A model generated the notes under the pieces. It ran no database searches, had not been told where the DNA came from, and saw only the letters and a program-made list of their open reading frames with translations. Positions 1 through 8,985 of a stretch of DNA of 64,000 nucleotides are shown one piece after another (the stretch's first letter is position 1; each line of letters opens with the position of its first letter). The stretch comes from JANSYL01 sp965229695 (GTDB lineage Bacteria > Pseudomonadota > Alphaproteobacteria > Rhodobacterales > Rhodobacteraceae): the NCBI GenBank assembly GCA_965229695.1, contig OZ245921.1:2790001-2854000 (forward strand). The letters are read 5' to 3'. The position numbers and the translations under genes are program-made.

Positions 1-297
1 GAGCGCGATCACGGTTAGGTAAAACAGCCAATGCGCCGCGTGGGCGCCGCGATTGAGCAGTGCGTTACCGATATCGGCATGGGGCGGTTTCGCCGTGACC
101 AACCGCACAACCAAGCGGATCAGCATCAAAGCCAAGATTGCGATGCCCGCGCCCATATGCATCCGCAGCGCGGTCAGCTTGAACGGATCGTCATTGGCGG
201 TTTCGGACAGGACAAACCCGCCCATGAACAGCCCCATGATAATCATGATTGCCAGGAGCCAATGCAAAACGACAAGAGCGGGGTGGTAACGGGTCAT
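1..297 (-). CDS. Cytochrome b561 family protein (3' end cut by window edge)
   Basis: Translating the minus strand from the ATG at 297 gives 99 residues that run off the window. The sequence begins MTRYHPALVVLHWLLAIMI, followed by a GLFMGGFVL membrane segment, an LRMHMGAGI stretch and a second hydrophobic segment (IAILALMLIRLVVRL). Early His in HWLL and HMGAG fit the paired haem ligands of bacterial cytochrome b561 (COG3038), an inner-membrane dihaem quinol:superoxide or electron-transfer protein. It is transcribed away from the MarR regulator, with 108 bases between the two starts, so the regulator may control it; that is inference. The C-terminal half is not visible. Confidence 0.8.
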   Translation of the reverse strand, partial: MTRYHPALVVLHWLLAIMIIMGLFMGGFVLSETANDDPFKLTALRMHMGAGIAILALMLIRLVVRLVTAKPPHADIGNALLNRGAHAAHWLFYLTVIAL

Positions 298-405
298 AAC
301 AGCCTCATACGCGAAACAGGTGAGTCTGGCTTTCTGTATCATGCGTGTGCTATTGATGCAATCGCAACAGTAGCGCAAGCACCAAATACCAGCTAAGCCT
401 ATGGC

Positions 406-867
406 ATGGATGTCAAAACCAACACGCGTGAGGTACGGCAGGGCTCGGTTGGATGGATGATGAAACGTCTATCCTCTCGGCTGGATGCCCAAATGAATGC
501 GCGGTTGCGCCCGCATGGGCTGGATCTGTCGAGTTTTGCGGTTTTGATGACGATCCTTGAGCACAACCCGATTGGCCAAGTGGGTGTGGCCGCGCAAATT
601 CAGATCCCGGCTTACCAAGTCAGCCGCTCGGTCGATCAGTTGGAAAAGCTGGGCTTTGTTGAACGCCTGCCTGATCCGCACTCGCGCCGCTCGGTGATCT
701 TACGTCCGACCGAGGCGGGGCGATCCCTGGCGCCGGTGCTTTATGGTATTGTGAAACGCGTGAACGCGCAGCTTCTGGGCCCGTTGAGCGAAGCCGAGCG
801 CGATCAGATGGTCGATATGTTGCAGCGGATGCTGTTGGCAGAGCGCGCGTGGACGACCGAAGACTAA
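406..867 (+). CDS. MarR family transcriptional regulator
   Basis: 153 residues, the usual MarR length. The winged-helix core spans about residues 40-110: LSSFAVLMTILEHNP, a recognition helix region AAQIQIPAYQVSRSVDQLE, and the wing DPHSRRSVILRPTEAG, which carries the conserved D-x-R-S/R pattern. The flanking helices would form the dimer interface. MarR proteins are dimeric repressors that often sense phenolic or oxidising ligands; the ligand here cannot be told. It is divergent from a cytochrome b561 gene, and its stop lies 9 bases from the convergent ptsP stop. An ATG start at 406 is supported by the match of the N-terminus to the family. Confidence 0.88.
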   Translation: MDVKTNTREVRQGSVGWMMKRLSSRLDAQMNARLRPHGLDLSSFAVLMTILEHNPIGQVGVAAQIQIPAYQVSRSVDQLEKLGFVERLPDPHSRRSVILRPTEAGRSLAPVLYGIVKRVNAQLLGPLSEAERDQMVDMLQRMLLAERAWTTED

Positions 868-876
868 AGGGCCGGA

Positions 877-3120
877 CTAGCCTTGCCGTCGCAGCCACTC
901 CATCACCGGCGCGCGCACAGATTGCGCGCCATCAGCGCGGGCTTCGTTGATCACGGCGCGCGCCTCGCGCAGGTCGACCCGGCGCAGAAGCGATTTGACC
1001 GGCCCGATCGAGGCCGGGCGCATCGACAGGCTGCGCAGGCCCATGGCGGCAAAACACACCGCTTCGATCGGGCGGCCTGCGTCTTCGCCACAGAAGCTTA
1101 GCGGTGTGTCAGCATCGCCGCAGCGGTGCACGATCTGTTCCAAAAAGGTCAGGAAAGACACGTTCAGCGTATCATAGCGCCGCCGCACACGTTCGTTTTC
1201 GCGGTCAGCGGCGAAGAAGAATTGCTTTAGGTCATTGCCGCCGATGGAGACAAAATCGGCAATCTCAAAGAATTGCCGCGGCGCAAAGGCCAGGCTGGGC
1301 GTTTCCAGCATCGCGCCGATTTCCAAGCTTTCGGGCAACTTATGGCCAAGTGCGGCCTCACGATCCATTTCGCGCAGCATGTGGTCGCGCGCGTTGGTGA
1401 ACTCGTCAAACTGGGCCACAAATGGGAACATGATCGACAAGGGCCGACCATTGGCCGCGCGGATCAGGGCCTGTAACTGCATCCGCATGACGCCGGGTTT
1501 GTCCAGACCGACGCGGATCGCCCGCCAACCGAGCGCCGGGTTCGGCTCATCCTGCGGTTTCATATAGGGCAGCACCTTGTCCGACCCGATATCAAGCGTG
1601 CGGAACACCACGCGCTTGCCGCCCGAGGCATCCATGACCCGCGCATAAAGCGCCGCCAACTCGCCCCGGCGCGGCACCTTGTTGCGGGTCAGAAATTGAA
1701 GCTCGGTCCGGAACAACCCAACACCTTCCGCGCCCGAGGAGGACAGGGAGGGCAGATCAGCCATCAGCCCTGCATTCATCTGCAGCGAGACCACCGTGCC
1801 GCAAAGCGTTTCGGCTTTCTTTTCGCGGATCGAGGCATAGCGTTCCTGCGCCGCCGCCTGCATCGCCAGCTTATCGCGAAAGGCGCTTGAAACCGTGTCT
1901 TCGGGGCGCAGATGCACGATGCCCTGATCGCCGTCGACCAAGATCGGATCGCCGTTCAGCGCCTCGGTTGTGATCCGCCCGGCATTGATCACCAGCGGAA
2001 TGGCCAGCGCGCGCGCAACGATGGTGGCGTGGCTACCGACGGAGCCTTCTTCCAGCACGACCCCTTTGAGGCCGCGACCGTAATCCAACAGTTCCGCTGG
2101 CCCGATATTGCGGGCAACCAGGATCGGATCGTCCGGCAAATCCGCGCCGGTATCGCTGCCCTGGCCGGTCAAAAGCCGCAGCAGCCGGTTCGACAGATCA
2201 TCCAGATCGTGCAACCGGTCGCGCAGATAGGCATCGGGCACGGTTTCCATGCGGGCGCGGGCGGTGGATTGTTCTTTCTCGACAGCGGCCTCGGCGCTGA
2301 GGCCCAGGCCGATGTCTTCTTCCATCCGCCGCATCCAACCGCGGGATCGTGCGAACATGCGATAGGCCTCGATCACCTCGCGCTGTTCGGTGTCGGCGGC
2401 GGGTGCGCGTGTCAGCATCTTGTCGATATCGGTGCGTAGCTGATCGACGGCCTTGTGCAGGCGATCTAACTCCTCAGCCGGGTCATCGGCCACGGGGCGT
2501 GTCACGACCACGCGCGGCTCATGCAACCAGACATGGCCCATGGCCGCGCCCTCTTGGGCGCAACCGCCCCGGATCATGACCTGGTTCTGATGACGCGCGC
2601 TCAGCGCCGCGCCTTCGCCGACAAAGGCGCCCAATTCGGTCATCTCAGCAATGACCATGGCCACGACTTCAAGCGCGTAAACCTCATCATCGGAAAACTC
2701 GCGCGCTTCCTTGGATTGCACGACCAAAACGCCCAGACGTTCGCCCAAACGTTGGATCGGCACCCCTAGAAAGCTGGAAAAGCGTTCCTCGCCGGTTTCG
2801 GGCATGTAGCGAAAGCCGCGCTCATTCGGGGCGTTCGCGGTGTTGATCGCGCGGGATTTGAGCGCAACGCGCCCCACCAACCCCTCGCCAATCCGCATCC
2901 GCGTAACGTGCACGGATTCGGGCGCCAGGCCCTGGGTCGCGCATAACTCCAGCGTATCGCTGTCGCGCAGAAGGTAGATGGAACAGACCTCGGTCCCGAT
3001 GGAATCGGCAATCAGATGGGTGATCCGATCCAGCCGTTCCTGCCCTTCGGCAGCCTCAGCCATCACCGCCTGCAAACGGCTTAGCAGTTTGCGGCTCTCG
3101 GTTTCAGTGCCCTGGGCCAT
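877..3120 (-). CDS. ptsP: PTS-Ntr enzyme I: phosphoenolpyruvate-protein phosphotransferase PtsP
   Basis: 747 residues. An N-terminal GAF domain (about 15-165) is followed by the PEP-utilising enzyme N-domain, the phosphohistidine domain with GSHATIVARALAIP (His364 the likely phosphoacceptor), and the C-terminal PEP-binding barrel with GVGLFRTELQFL, RTLDIGSDK, a GGNDLKQF stretch and the catalytic SFCGEDAG cysteine. This is enzyme I of the nitrogen PTS: it takes phosphate from PEP and passes it to NPr, with the GAF domain sensing nitrogen status (glutamine/2-oxoglutarate in studied homologues). All key residues are present. It lies 183 bases downstream of lysC on the same strand, an arrangement I recall from other alphaproteobacteria. 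NPr and EIIA-Ntr are not in the window. Confidence 0.95.
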   Translation of the reverse strand: MAQGTETESRKLLSRLQAVMAEAAEGQERLDRITHLIADSIGTEVCSIYLLRDSDTLELCATQGLAPESVHVTRMRIGEGLVGRVALKSRAINTANAPNERGFRYMPETGEERFSSFLGVPIQRLGERLGVLVVQSKEAREFSDDEVYALEVVAMVIAEMTELGAFVGEGAALSARHQNQVMIRGGCAQEGAAMGHVWLHEPRVVVTRPVADDPAEELDRLHKAVDQLRTDIDKMLTRAPAADTEQREVIEAYRMFARSRGWMRRMEEDIGLGLSAEAAVEKEQSTARARMETVPDAYLRDRLHDLDDLSNRLLRLLTGQGSDTGADLPDDPILVARNIGPAELLDYGRGLKGVVLEEGSVGSHATIVARALAIPLVINAGRITTEALNGDPILVDGDQGIVHLRPEDTVSSAFRDKLAMQAAAQERYASIREKKAETLCGTVVSLQMNAGLMADLPSLSSSGAEGVGLFRTELQFLTRNKVPRRGELAALYARVMDASGGKRVVFRTLDIGSDKVLPYMKPQDEPNPALGWRAIRVGLDKPGVMRMQLQALIRAANGRPLSIMFPFVAQFDEFTNARDHMLREMDREAALGHKLPESLEIGAMLETPSLAFAPRQFFEIADFVSIGGNDLKQFFFAADRENERVRRRYDTLNVSFLTFLEQIVHRCGDADTPLSFCGEDAGRPIEAVCFAAMGLRSLSMRPASIGPVKSLLRRVDLREARAVINEARADGAQSVRAPVMEWLRRQG

Positions 3121-3303
3121 GTCCCTCGCTCGTCCGGGTGGTGCGTGTTGCGTCCGAACCCCGGGGGCAAGCCATACCGCGCCAGCGGGGCAGGGCGCAA
3201 TGGGGCAGGCGTCTGCCGTGACGACAAGAACGCGATCTGCGCCAACGATTTGCTTGGCTTAAGCCCGAAATCCCGAAATATGATCAGGCCTGGAAGCTTG
3301 GGC

Positions 3304-4542
3304 TTAGGCGGCGCGTTCCAACCCAAACGCGTCATGCAATGCCTGCACGGCCAGTTCCATATACTTGCGGTCAACCAGCACGCTGACTTTGATCTCGGAG
3401 GTGGTGATCACTTTGATATTGATCCCCTCATCCCGCAGCGTTTGGAACATTTTCGACGCGACCCCGGCATGGGATCGCATCCCGATCCCCACGATCGAAA
3501 CCTTGCAAACATCGGTATCGGCCACGAGACCTTTGAAATCGACCTCACCCGCCGCTTTGGCATCGGCCAGCGCCTTTTCCGCCCGCGCCACCTCATTGGT
3601 GGGGCAGGAGAAAGTCATGTCGGTGGTGCCACCTTCCGAGATGTTCTGCACGATCATATCCACATTGACCCCAGCCTCGGCCAAGGGGCCAAAGATCGCG
3701 GCGGCAATGCCGGGGCGGTCTTCGACATGCTGCAGGGTCATTTTGGCCTCATCGCGCGAATAGGCCACGCCAGCGACAACATTGCTTTCCACGATATCCT
3801 CCTCGGCGCAGACCAATGTGCCCGCATTATCCGACATTTCCTCAAAGCTCGACAGCACGCGCAGGCGCACATTGTAGCGCATCGCCAACTCGACCGACCG
3901 TGTTTGCAACACCTTCGCGCCTAGGCTGGCCAGTTCCAGCATTTCCTCAAAGGCGATTTTTTCCAGCTTGCGCGCCTTCGACGTGATGCGCGGGTCGGTG
4001 GTGTAAACGCCATCGACATCGGTGTAGATATCGCAGCGCTCGGCCCCGAAAGCCGCCGCAAAGGCCACTGCCGTCGTGTCCGACCCGCCGCGCCCCAGCG
4101 TCGTGATCCGCCCCTCGGGACTAATCCCTTGGAAGCCTGCGACCACGGCCACGCGCATGCCTTCATCGAACTTGGCATTGATGTTGTCGGTCGGGATCTC
4201 TTCGATCCTCGCGCTGGCATGGGCCGAGGTCGTTTTCAACGGCACCTGCCAGCCTTGCCAACTGCGCGCTGGCACATCCATCTCTTGCAGCGTCAGTGCC
4301 ATCAGACCGGCGGTCACGTTCTCGCCCGAACTGACCACCGCATCATATTCCCTTGCATCAAAAAGCGGCGAGGTCTCTTCCACCCAGCCAACCAACTCAT
4401 TGGTCTTGCCCGACATGGCCGAGACAATGACGATCACATCGTAACCATTGGCGACCTCGCGCCCAACACGCTTGGCCGCGCGGCGAATGCGATCCAGCGT
4501 GGCGACCGAGGTGCCACCGAATTTCATCACAAGAATGGGCAT
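3304..4542 (-). CDS. lysC: Aspartate kinase
   Basis: 412 residues, a normal length for the class of aspartokinase whose gene also encodes a beta subunit from an internal start. The N-terminal kinase domain opens with MPILVMKFGGTSVA and contains the SSGENVTA and TLGRGGSDTTAVAFA motifs that bind aspartate and ATP. Two C-terminal ACT domains (about 265-412) provide allosteric control, typically by lysine and/or threonine. The enzyme makes aspartyl phosphate, the first step to lysine, threonine, methionine and diaminopimelate. It is followed on the same strand by ptsP; threonine synthase is elsewhere in the window (44.6 kb). No leader peptide or riboswitch is apparent upstream. Confidence 0.96.
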   Translation of the reverse strand: MPILVMKFGGTSVATLDRIRRAAKRVGREVANGYDVIVIVSAMSGKTNELVGWVEETSPLFDAREYDAVVSSGENVTAGLMALTLQEMDVPARSWQGWQVPLKTTSAHASARIEEIPTDNINAKFDEGMRVAVVAGFQGISPEGRITTLGRGGSDTTAVAFAAAFGAERCDIYTDVDGVYTTDPRITSKARKLEKIAFEEMLELASLGAKVLQTRSVELAMRYNVRLRVLSSFEEMSDNAGTLVCAEEDIVESNVVAGVAYSRDEAKMTLQHVEDRPGIAAAIFGPLAEAGVNVDMIVQNISEGGTTDMTFSCPTNEVARAEKALADAKAAGEVDFKGLVADTDVCKVSIVGIGMRSHAGVASKMFQTLRDEGINIKVITTSEIKVSVLVDRKYMELAVQALHDAFGLERAA

Positions 4543-4625
4543 TAAACTGCGCTCTCTAACCTTCCGCGCGCGTCTTACGGGGGCGACCGGCGGGCCGCAA
4601 GGGTGCTCATGTCGCGCGCGTACTT

Positions 4626-4673
4626 CTTCATCTGGCTCAAAATACCCCGGGGGTCCGGGGGCAGCGCCCCCGG
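4626..4673 (-). repeat. Dispersed 3' hairpin repeat, family A copy 1
   Basis: Lies 32 bases beyond the stop of the SDR gene, read on the minus strand. It holds a perfect 8-base stem, CCGGGGGC and GCCCCCGG, with triloop GCT (minus strand), then a short CCCC/GGGG pairing, then a tail ending CCAGATGAAG. The copy at 6432-6480 has the same stem core, triloop and tail. Its position just after a stop suggests a terminator or 3'-end stabiliser; there is no clean T-tract after the stem. Confidence 0.6.
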
Positions 4674-4704
4674 CGGGTCGATGCCGAAGGCAGCGAAGCC
4701 ACTC

Positions 4705-5349
4705 TCAATAGGGATGCGTCTGACCATCCCAGGTCTCAAAACAGCCGGTACGTGCCAGGTCCAAATCCGCAAAGCGATCCATCAGCCCCGACACCGATGC
4801 CGCAATATCGATATCTGCCGCCTCCCCACCCATATCGGTTTGCACCCACCCCGGGTGATAAATCCCAACCGCGATGGCCTCCGGCGCAAGATCGGTGGCC
4901 AGGTTGCGCCCCAGGTTCAAAACGGCGGCTTTCGATGCTCGATAAATATAGCTGCCCCCCGGCGCGCGCGTGTGGGATGCCATCTGGCTGGAGATAATGG
5001 CGATCTTCGCGCCCTGGCTGCGCCGCAAATGCGGCAGCAGGGTTTGGATGGTCAGAAACACGCCGGTGACATTTGTGGCAAACGCCTCGGCCCACATCTC
5101 GGGCGGATACCCAGTGTCGAGCTGTGCGCCGCGGTCGAGGTAAACACCGGCATTGCAGATCAACAGATCGATGCTCTGCCCCGCCAAAGCCTCGGCAAAT
5201 GCGCTGTGAGAGCCTGGATCGGTCACATCCAACCGCGCCCCGGTTGATCCATCGCGCGCGGTTCCCGTGACCTGATGACCTGCCGCGCGATAGGCTTTGG
5301 TCAGCCCCGCACCAATCCCGCGATTGGCACCTGTGATGACAATATGCAT
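4705..5349 (-). CDS. Short-chain dehydrogenase/reductase (SDR)
   Basis: 214 residues from the ATG at 5349, chosen because it begins directly with the Rossmann motif MHIVITGANRGIGAGL; the open frame upstream is unrelated. The cofactor motif TGANRGIG, the CNAG motif, the catalytic Ser (AIISSQMAS) and the Tyr-x-x-x-Lys pair (YRASK) are all present, so a functional classical SDR with NAD(P)H is expected. The substrate is not apparent. The sequence resembles C-factor-like short SDRs annotated only as oxidoreductases. It is divergent from the threonine dehydratase-like gene at 5452, with 102 bases between, and is followed by a hairpin repeat. Confidence 0.88.
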   Translation of the reverse strand: MHIVITGANRGIGAGLTKAYRAAGHQVTGTARDGSTGARLDVTDPGSHSAFAEALAGQSIDLLICNAGVYLDRGAQLDTGYPPEMWAEAFATNVTGVFLTIQTLLPHLRRSQGAKIAIISSQMASHTRAPGGSYIYRASKAAVLNLGRNLATDLAPEAIAVGIYHPGWVQTDMGGEAADIDIAASVSGLMDRFADLDLARTGCFETWDGQTHPY

Positions 5350-5451
5350 GTAATCCAGCCCCTTTTGGTTTGCGCCAGCTTTCCGCCTCGGACCCGGCTC
5401 TTGCAACCCAAACGCGCTGCCATAGAGTGTCGCGGCAAAGGGGGATCGACG

Positions 5452-6423
5452 ATGCAGTTCAGCCTGGAAGACCTTGAAGCCGCCCATCATTTGGTGCGCC
5501 AGCATATGACCCCGACGCCACAATATGCCTGGCCGCAACTGGCCGCGCGGGTGGGGGCAGAGGTTTGGGTGAAACACGAAAACCACAGCCCGACCGGCGC
5601 CTTCAAAATCCGTGGCGCGATCACCTTCATCGATTGGCTGACCCGCGCCCATCCAGAGGCCAAAGGCATCTGCACGGCCACGCGCGGCAATCATGGCCAA
5701 GGCCAGGCCCGCCAGGCGTTGGCCGCAGGATTGATCGCAAAGGTTTATGTGCCCTTTGGCAATTCGGTCGAAAAGAACGCGGCCATGCGGGCCTTTGGCG
5801 CGGAGCTGATTGAATTCGGCGCGGATTTCGACACCGCCAAGACCGAAGCCTTCCGCGTCGCCGAAGAAGAAGGGCTGATGATTGTGCCGCCTTTCCACCG
5901 CGAATTGGTGCGTGGGGTGGCAACCTATGGGCTGGAGTTGCTGACGGCTGTGCCTGATCTTGATGCGATCTATGTGCCGATTGGCTGCGGCTCGGGCATC
6001 TGCGGTACGATCTTGGCGCGCGATGCCCTCGGGCTGAAGACCGATATCATCGGCGTGGTTTCGGAAAATGCGCAAACCGCGAAACTCTCGGTTGACGCAG
6101 GTCATCCGGTTGAAACCGAAAGCGCCGATACCTTTGCTGATGGCATGGCCGTGCGCGTGCCGGTGCCCGAAGCGCTAGAAATCTACGGGTCAAAAGCCGC
6201 GCGGATCGTAACCGTTTCGGACGCCGAGGTGGCTGAGGCCATACGGATTTACTACGCCGACACGCATAATCTGGCTGAGGGTGCGGGGGCCGCGCCTTTG
6301 GCGGCATTGATGCAAGAACGTGACCGGATGCGCGGCAAGAAAGTTGGGGTCATTCTTTGCGGCGGCAATATCGACCGGGAGTGGTTTCTGACCGTTCTGA
6401 GCGGCGGCGTGCCTGTCGTGTGA
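5452..6423 (+). CDS. PLP-dependent threonine/serine dehydratase family protein
   Basis: 323 residues from the ATG at 5452, where homology begins (MQFSLEDLEAAHHLV); the frame is open further upstream but that part overlaps the divergent SDR. Fold-type II PLP enzyme: the Schiff-base lysine is Lys52 in the motif PTGAFKIRGA, with the downstream glycine-rich phosphate loop at PIGCGSGICG and a C-terminal GVILCGGNID. There is no C-terminal ACT regulatory domain, so it is more like a catabolic threonine/serine dehydratase (COG1171) than the biosynthetic isoleucine enzyme. Related family members act on hydroxyaspartate or other beta-hydroxy amino acids, so the exact substrate is uncertain. Confidence 0.85.
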   Translation: MQFSLEDLEAAHHLVRQHMTPTPQYAWPQLAARVGAEVWVKHENHSPTGAFKIRGAITFIDWLTRAHPEAKGICTATRGNHGQGQARQALAAGLIAKVYVPFGNSVEKNAAMRAFGAELIEFGADFDTAKTEAFRVAEEEGLMIVPPFHRELVRGVATYGLELLTAVPDLDAIYVPIGCGSGICGTILARDALGLKTDIIGVVSENAQTAKLSVDAGHPVETESADTFADGMAVRVPVPEALEIYGSKAARIVTVSDAEVAEAIRIYYADTHNLAEGAGAAPLAALMQERDRMRGKKVGVILCGGNIDREWFLTVLSGGVPVV

Positions 6424-6431
6424 GCGCCGTC

Positions 6432-6480
6432 TTGGGGGCGCTGCCCCCAAACCCCCAGGGGTATTTTGGGCCAGATGAAG
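6432..6480 (+). terminator. Hairpin downstream of the dehydratase gene; family A repeat copy 2
   Basis: Begins 9 bases after the stop at 6423. Perfect 8-base stem TTGGGGGC/GCCCCCAA with triloop GCT, then a CCCC-A-GGGG pairing and the run GTATTTTGG, ending CCAGATGAAG. It sits between two converging genes, as expected for a terminator, and shares sequence with the element at 4626-4673. Confidence 0.6.
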
Positions 6481-6489
6481 AGGGAGCGC

Positions 6490-7173
6490 TCAATCGGGCA
6501 GGTATTTGGAGGCTTCTTTTCGCGCAAAGGGTTTGAGCGTCGCGCCATTTGCTTGCAGCCATTCTGCCACCGTGTCCGGGTCGCGCTTCGATAGGTCGCG
6601 CAGCCACCAGGCGATGGCTTTTTGGATGAACCATTCAGGGTCATGGGCCAGTGCGCTGCACCAAGTCAGGATTTGCGCGCGTGCGGCTTGTTCCGTGGTG
6701 TTTGGGTGCCGTGATTTACAAAAGGGCAGGGCAAAGACAAAAGCGGCGCGCCGGGTCCAGAGGTGATCGGATTGCGTCCAAGATTGCAGCGTGTCCAGGC
6801 GGCCGGGGTCTTGCACCAGCCGCCTCTGGCCGCCCATCGCAACGGCATCGGCGATGGCCCAGGAATCAAACTCGGGCACAACACTGGTGATCCAAGCCCA
6901 GGCGACGTGATCATCGGGCCGCATCCGTGCTTGTATGAAAAGCTTTCCGGCGGCGATGCGTGCCTCGAAAATATCGCTGCGCCAAAGCCCCTCGGCCAAG
7001 CGCGCCAACCCGCCTTGATCCAGCGCCTTGCGCCATTCCGTGGCAAGCGCGCCCGAGGTTGCATTCGATAGGCCCAGATATTCCCGGTCGAATTTGTGAT
7101 AGGCGCGCATTTGCGCAGCGCGGTCCGGATCGGCTTGGGCCCGCAGCGCGGCAATGGCGGTCTGCGGCGTCAC
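6490..7173 (-). CDS. DNA alkylation repair protein (AlkD-like HEAT repeat glycosylase)
   Basis: 227 residues, typical of the AlkC/AlkD superfamily. The sequence is helical throughout with HEAT-like repeats; recognisable stretches are MRAYHKFDREYLGLSN near the N-terminus, VVPEFDSWAIADAVA in the middle, SDHLWTRRAAFVFALPF, and the C-terminal WFIQKAIAWWLRDLSK signature. AlkD-type enzymes excise N3- and N7-alkylated purines without base flipping. The start is a GTG at 7173 that overlaps the glmS stop by four bases (GTGA), so it is the last gene of the glmU-glmS-alkD operon and is probably translationally coupled. Why a repair gene travels with hexosamine synthesis is not clear. Confidence 0.85.
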   Translation of the reverse strand: MTPQTAIAALRAQADPDRAAQMRAYHKFDREYLGLSNATSGALATEWRKALDQGGLARLAEGLWRSDIFEARIAAGKLFIQARMRPDDHVAWAWITSVVPEFDSWAIADAVAMGGQRRLVQDPGRLDTLQSWTQSDHLWTRRAAFVFALPFCKSRHPNTTEQAARAQILTWCSALAHDPEWFIQKAIAWWLRDLSKRDPDTVAEWLQANGATLKPFARKEASKYLPD

Positions 7174-8981
7174 TCGACGGTCACGGATTTGGCTAGGTTG
7201 CGCGGTTGATCGACATCGGTGCCTTTGTGGAGAGCGGTATGATAGGCGATCATCTGCGCGGGCACCGCGTAAAGCAGCGGGGCCAGGATCGGGTCAACCG
7301 TCGGCATGACAAGGGTTTGCCACACACCTTCCCCAGCTTCGGCCGCGCCCTTGGCATCGGTGATCAGCCAAACGCGCCCTTCGCGCGCCAAAACCTCCTG
7401 CATGTTCGACACGGTTTTGTCGAAAAGCGCGTCGCGCGGGGCCATCACGACCACGGGCACGGATTTGTCGACCAGGGCGATGGGGCCGTGTTTTAGCTCG
7501 CCACTGGCATAGCCTTCGGCGTGTATATAGCTGATTTCTTTCAGTTTTAGCGCGCCTTCAAGCGCCATGGGGAACATCGCGCCCCGGCCTAGGAATAGAA
7601 CCGATTGCGCCTCGGCCAGTTTGCTGGTGCGTTTGGCTATTTTTGGCTCTAGCGCCAGGGCTTGATTGATCAGACCGGGCAATGTGTTGAGCGTCGCCAA
7701 AAGCTCCGCCTCGCGCGCGGCGTCGATCTTGCCACGCTGGCGTGCGGCCAGGATCGCCAGATGTGCCAGAACCCCCAATTGGTTCATGAAGGCTTTGGTC
7801 GAGGCCACGCCGACCTCAACCCCTGCCATGATCGGCAGCGCCTGATGCGATTCCCGCGCGATGGAGCTTTCGGGCACATTCACAACCGACAGGATGCGCG
7901 CGGCCTTATCAGCCGCATAGCGCAGGGCAGCGAGCGTATCGGCAGTTTCGCCGGATTGGCTGACAAACAGCGCGGTGGAACGATCTGAAACCGGCGGTTC
8001 GCGATAGCGATATTCCGACGCGATATCGGTATCGCAGGGCAGGCCTGCCAATTGCTCGAACCAGTATTTCGCAACGCAGCAGGCGTAATAAGCCGTCCCG
8101 CAGGCCACCAGAACCAGGCGATCAGTCTTGGCAAAGTCGATCTCGCCACCCGGCAGTTGCACCTGCGTGCCATCGGAATAGGCGCCCAGGCAATCGGACA
8201 GCACCACAGGTTGTTCAAAGATTTCCTTGGCCATGAAATGCTTATGGCCGGCCTTGTCGATTTGCGCGGCTTGGGCGGCGATCTCGCGTGCTTCGCGATT
8301 GGCCAACTGCCCATCAGCATTGTAGATCTCGACGCCCGCGCGGGTCACGAAGGCATAGTCGCCTTCTTCAAGATAGGTGATCTTGCTGGTCAGCGGGCCA
8401 AGCGCGATGGCGTCGGAGCCGACAAACATCTCACCCTCACCATGGCCAATGGCCAGGGGTGAGCCACGCCGGGCTGCGACAATCAGATCGTCTTCCCCGT
8501 CAAAGAGGAAGGCGAGGGCAAAGGCCCCTTCGAGCGCTTTTAGCGTTTCGGCTGCCGCTTCGCGCGGGGTTAACCCGGCCTCCAGATGATGTTCGCAAAG
8601 CTGGGCGACGGTTTCGGTATCGGTTTCGCTTTCGAATACGCGACCGGACAATTGCGCCCGCAGATCGCGGAAGTTTTCGATGATCCCGTTATGCACCACC
8701 GCCACGCGCCCCGCACGATGCGGGTGGGCGTTCTTTTCCGTAGGCGCGCCATGGGTGGCCCAGCGTGTATGGCCGATCCCGGCTTTGCCCGCCAAAGGGT
8801 TATGGACCAACAGGTCGGACAGGTTCACCAGCTTGCCAACCGCCCGACGGCGATCCAAATGCCCATCCTTCAACGTGGCGATGCCGGCGCTGTCATAGCC
8901 CCGGTATTCCAGACGCTTCAGTGCCTCCACCAGGATGGGGGCAACCTCGTGTTTGCCCAATACACCGACGATACCGCACAT
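7170..8981 (-). CDS. glmS: Glutamine-fructose-6-phosphate aminotransferase (isomerizing)
   Basis: 603 residues. Begins MCGIVGVLG, where Cys2 becomes the N-terminal nucleophile of the class II glutamine amidotransferase domain (about 1-220). Two SIS sugar-isomerase domains follow, with SQSGETADTLAALR and the C-terminal KGTDVDQPRNLAKSVTVE that closes over the active site. It converts fructose-6-phosphate and glutamine to glucosamine-6-phosphate, the first committed step to UDP-GlcNAc for peptidoglycan and LPS. Only 4 bases separate it from glmU upstream, so the two steps are co-transcribed. I see no glmS ribozyme; that element is known mainly from Gram-positive bacteria. Confidence 0.97.
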   Translation of the reverse strand: MCGIVGVLGKHEVAPILVEALKRLEYRGYDSAGIATLKDGHLDRRRAVGKLVNLSDLLVHNPLAGKAGIGHTRWATHGAPTEKNAHPHRAGRVAVVHNGIIENFRDLRAQLSGRVFESETDTETVAQLCEHHLEAGLTPREAAAETLKALEGAFALAFLFDGEDDLIVAARRGSPLAIGHGEGEMFVGSDAIALGPLTSKITYLEEGDYAFVTRAGVEIYNADGQLANREAREIAAQAAQIDKAGHKHFMAKEIFEQPVVLSDCLGAYSDGTQVQLPGGEIDFAKTDRLVLVACGTAYYACCVAKYWFEQLAGLPCDTDIASEYRYREPPVSDRSTALFVSQSGETADTLAALRYAADKAARILSVVNVPESSIARESHQALPIMAGVEVGVASTKAFMNQLGVLAHLAILAARQRGKIDAAREAELLATLNTLPGLINQALALEPKIAKRTSKLAEAQSVLFLGRGAMFPMALEGALKLKEISYIHAEGYASGELKHGPIALVDKSVPVVVMAPRDALFDKTVSNMQEVLAREGRVWLITDAKGAAEAGEGVWQTLVMPTVDPILAPLLYAVPAQMIAYHTALHKGTDVDQPRNLAKSVTVE

Positions 8982-8985
8982 AAGA

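Noticed and set aside
5350..6105. N-terminal extension of the minus-strand SDR frame
   Set aside because: The added residues have no homology, run through the divergent dehydratase gene, and the Rossmann motif starts at the ATG at 5349.
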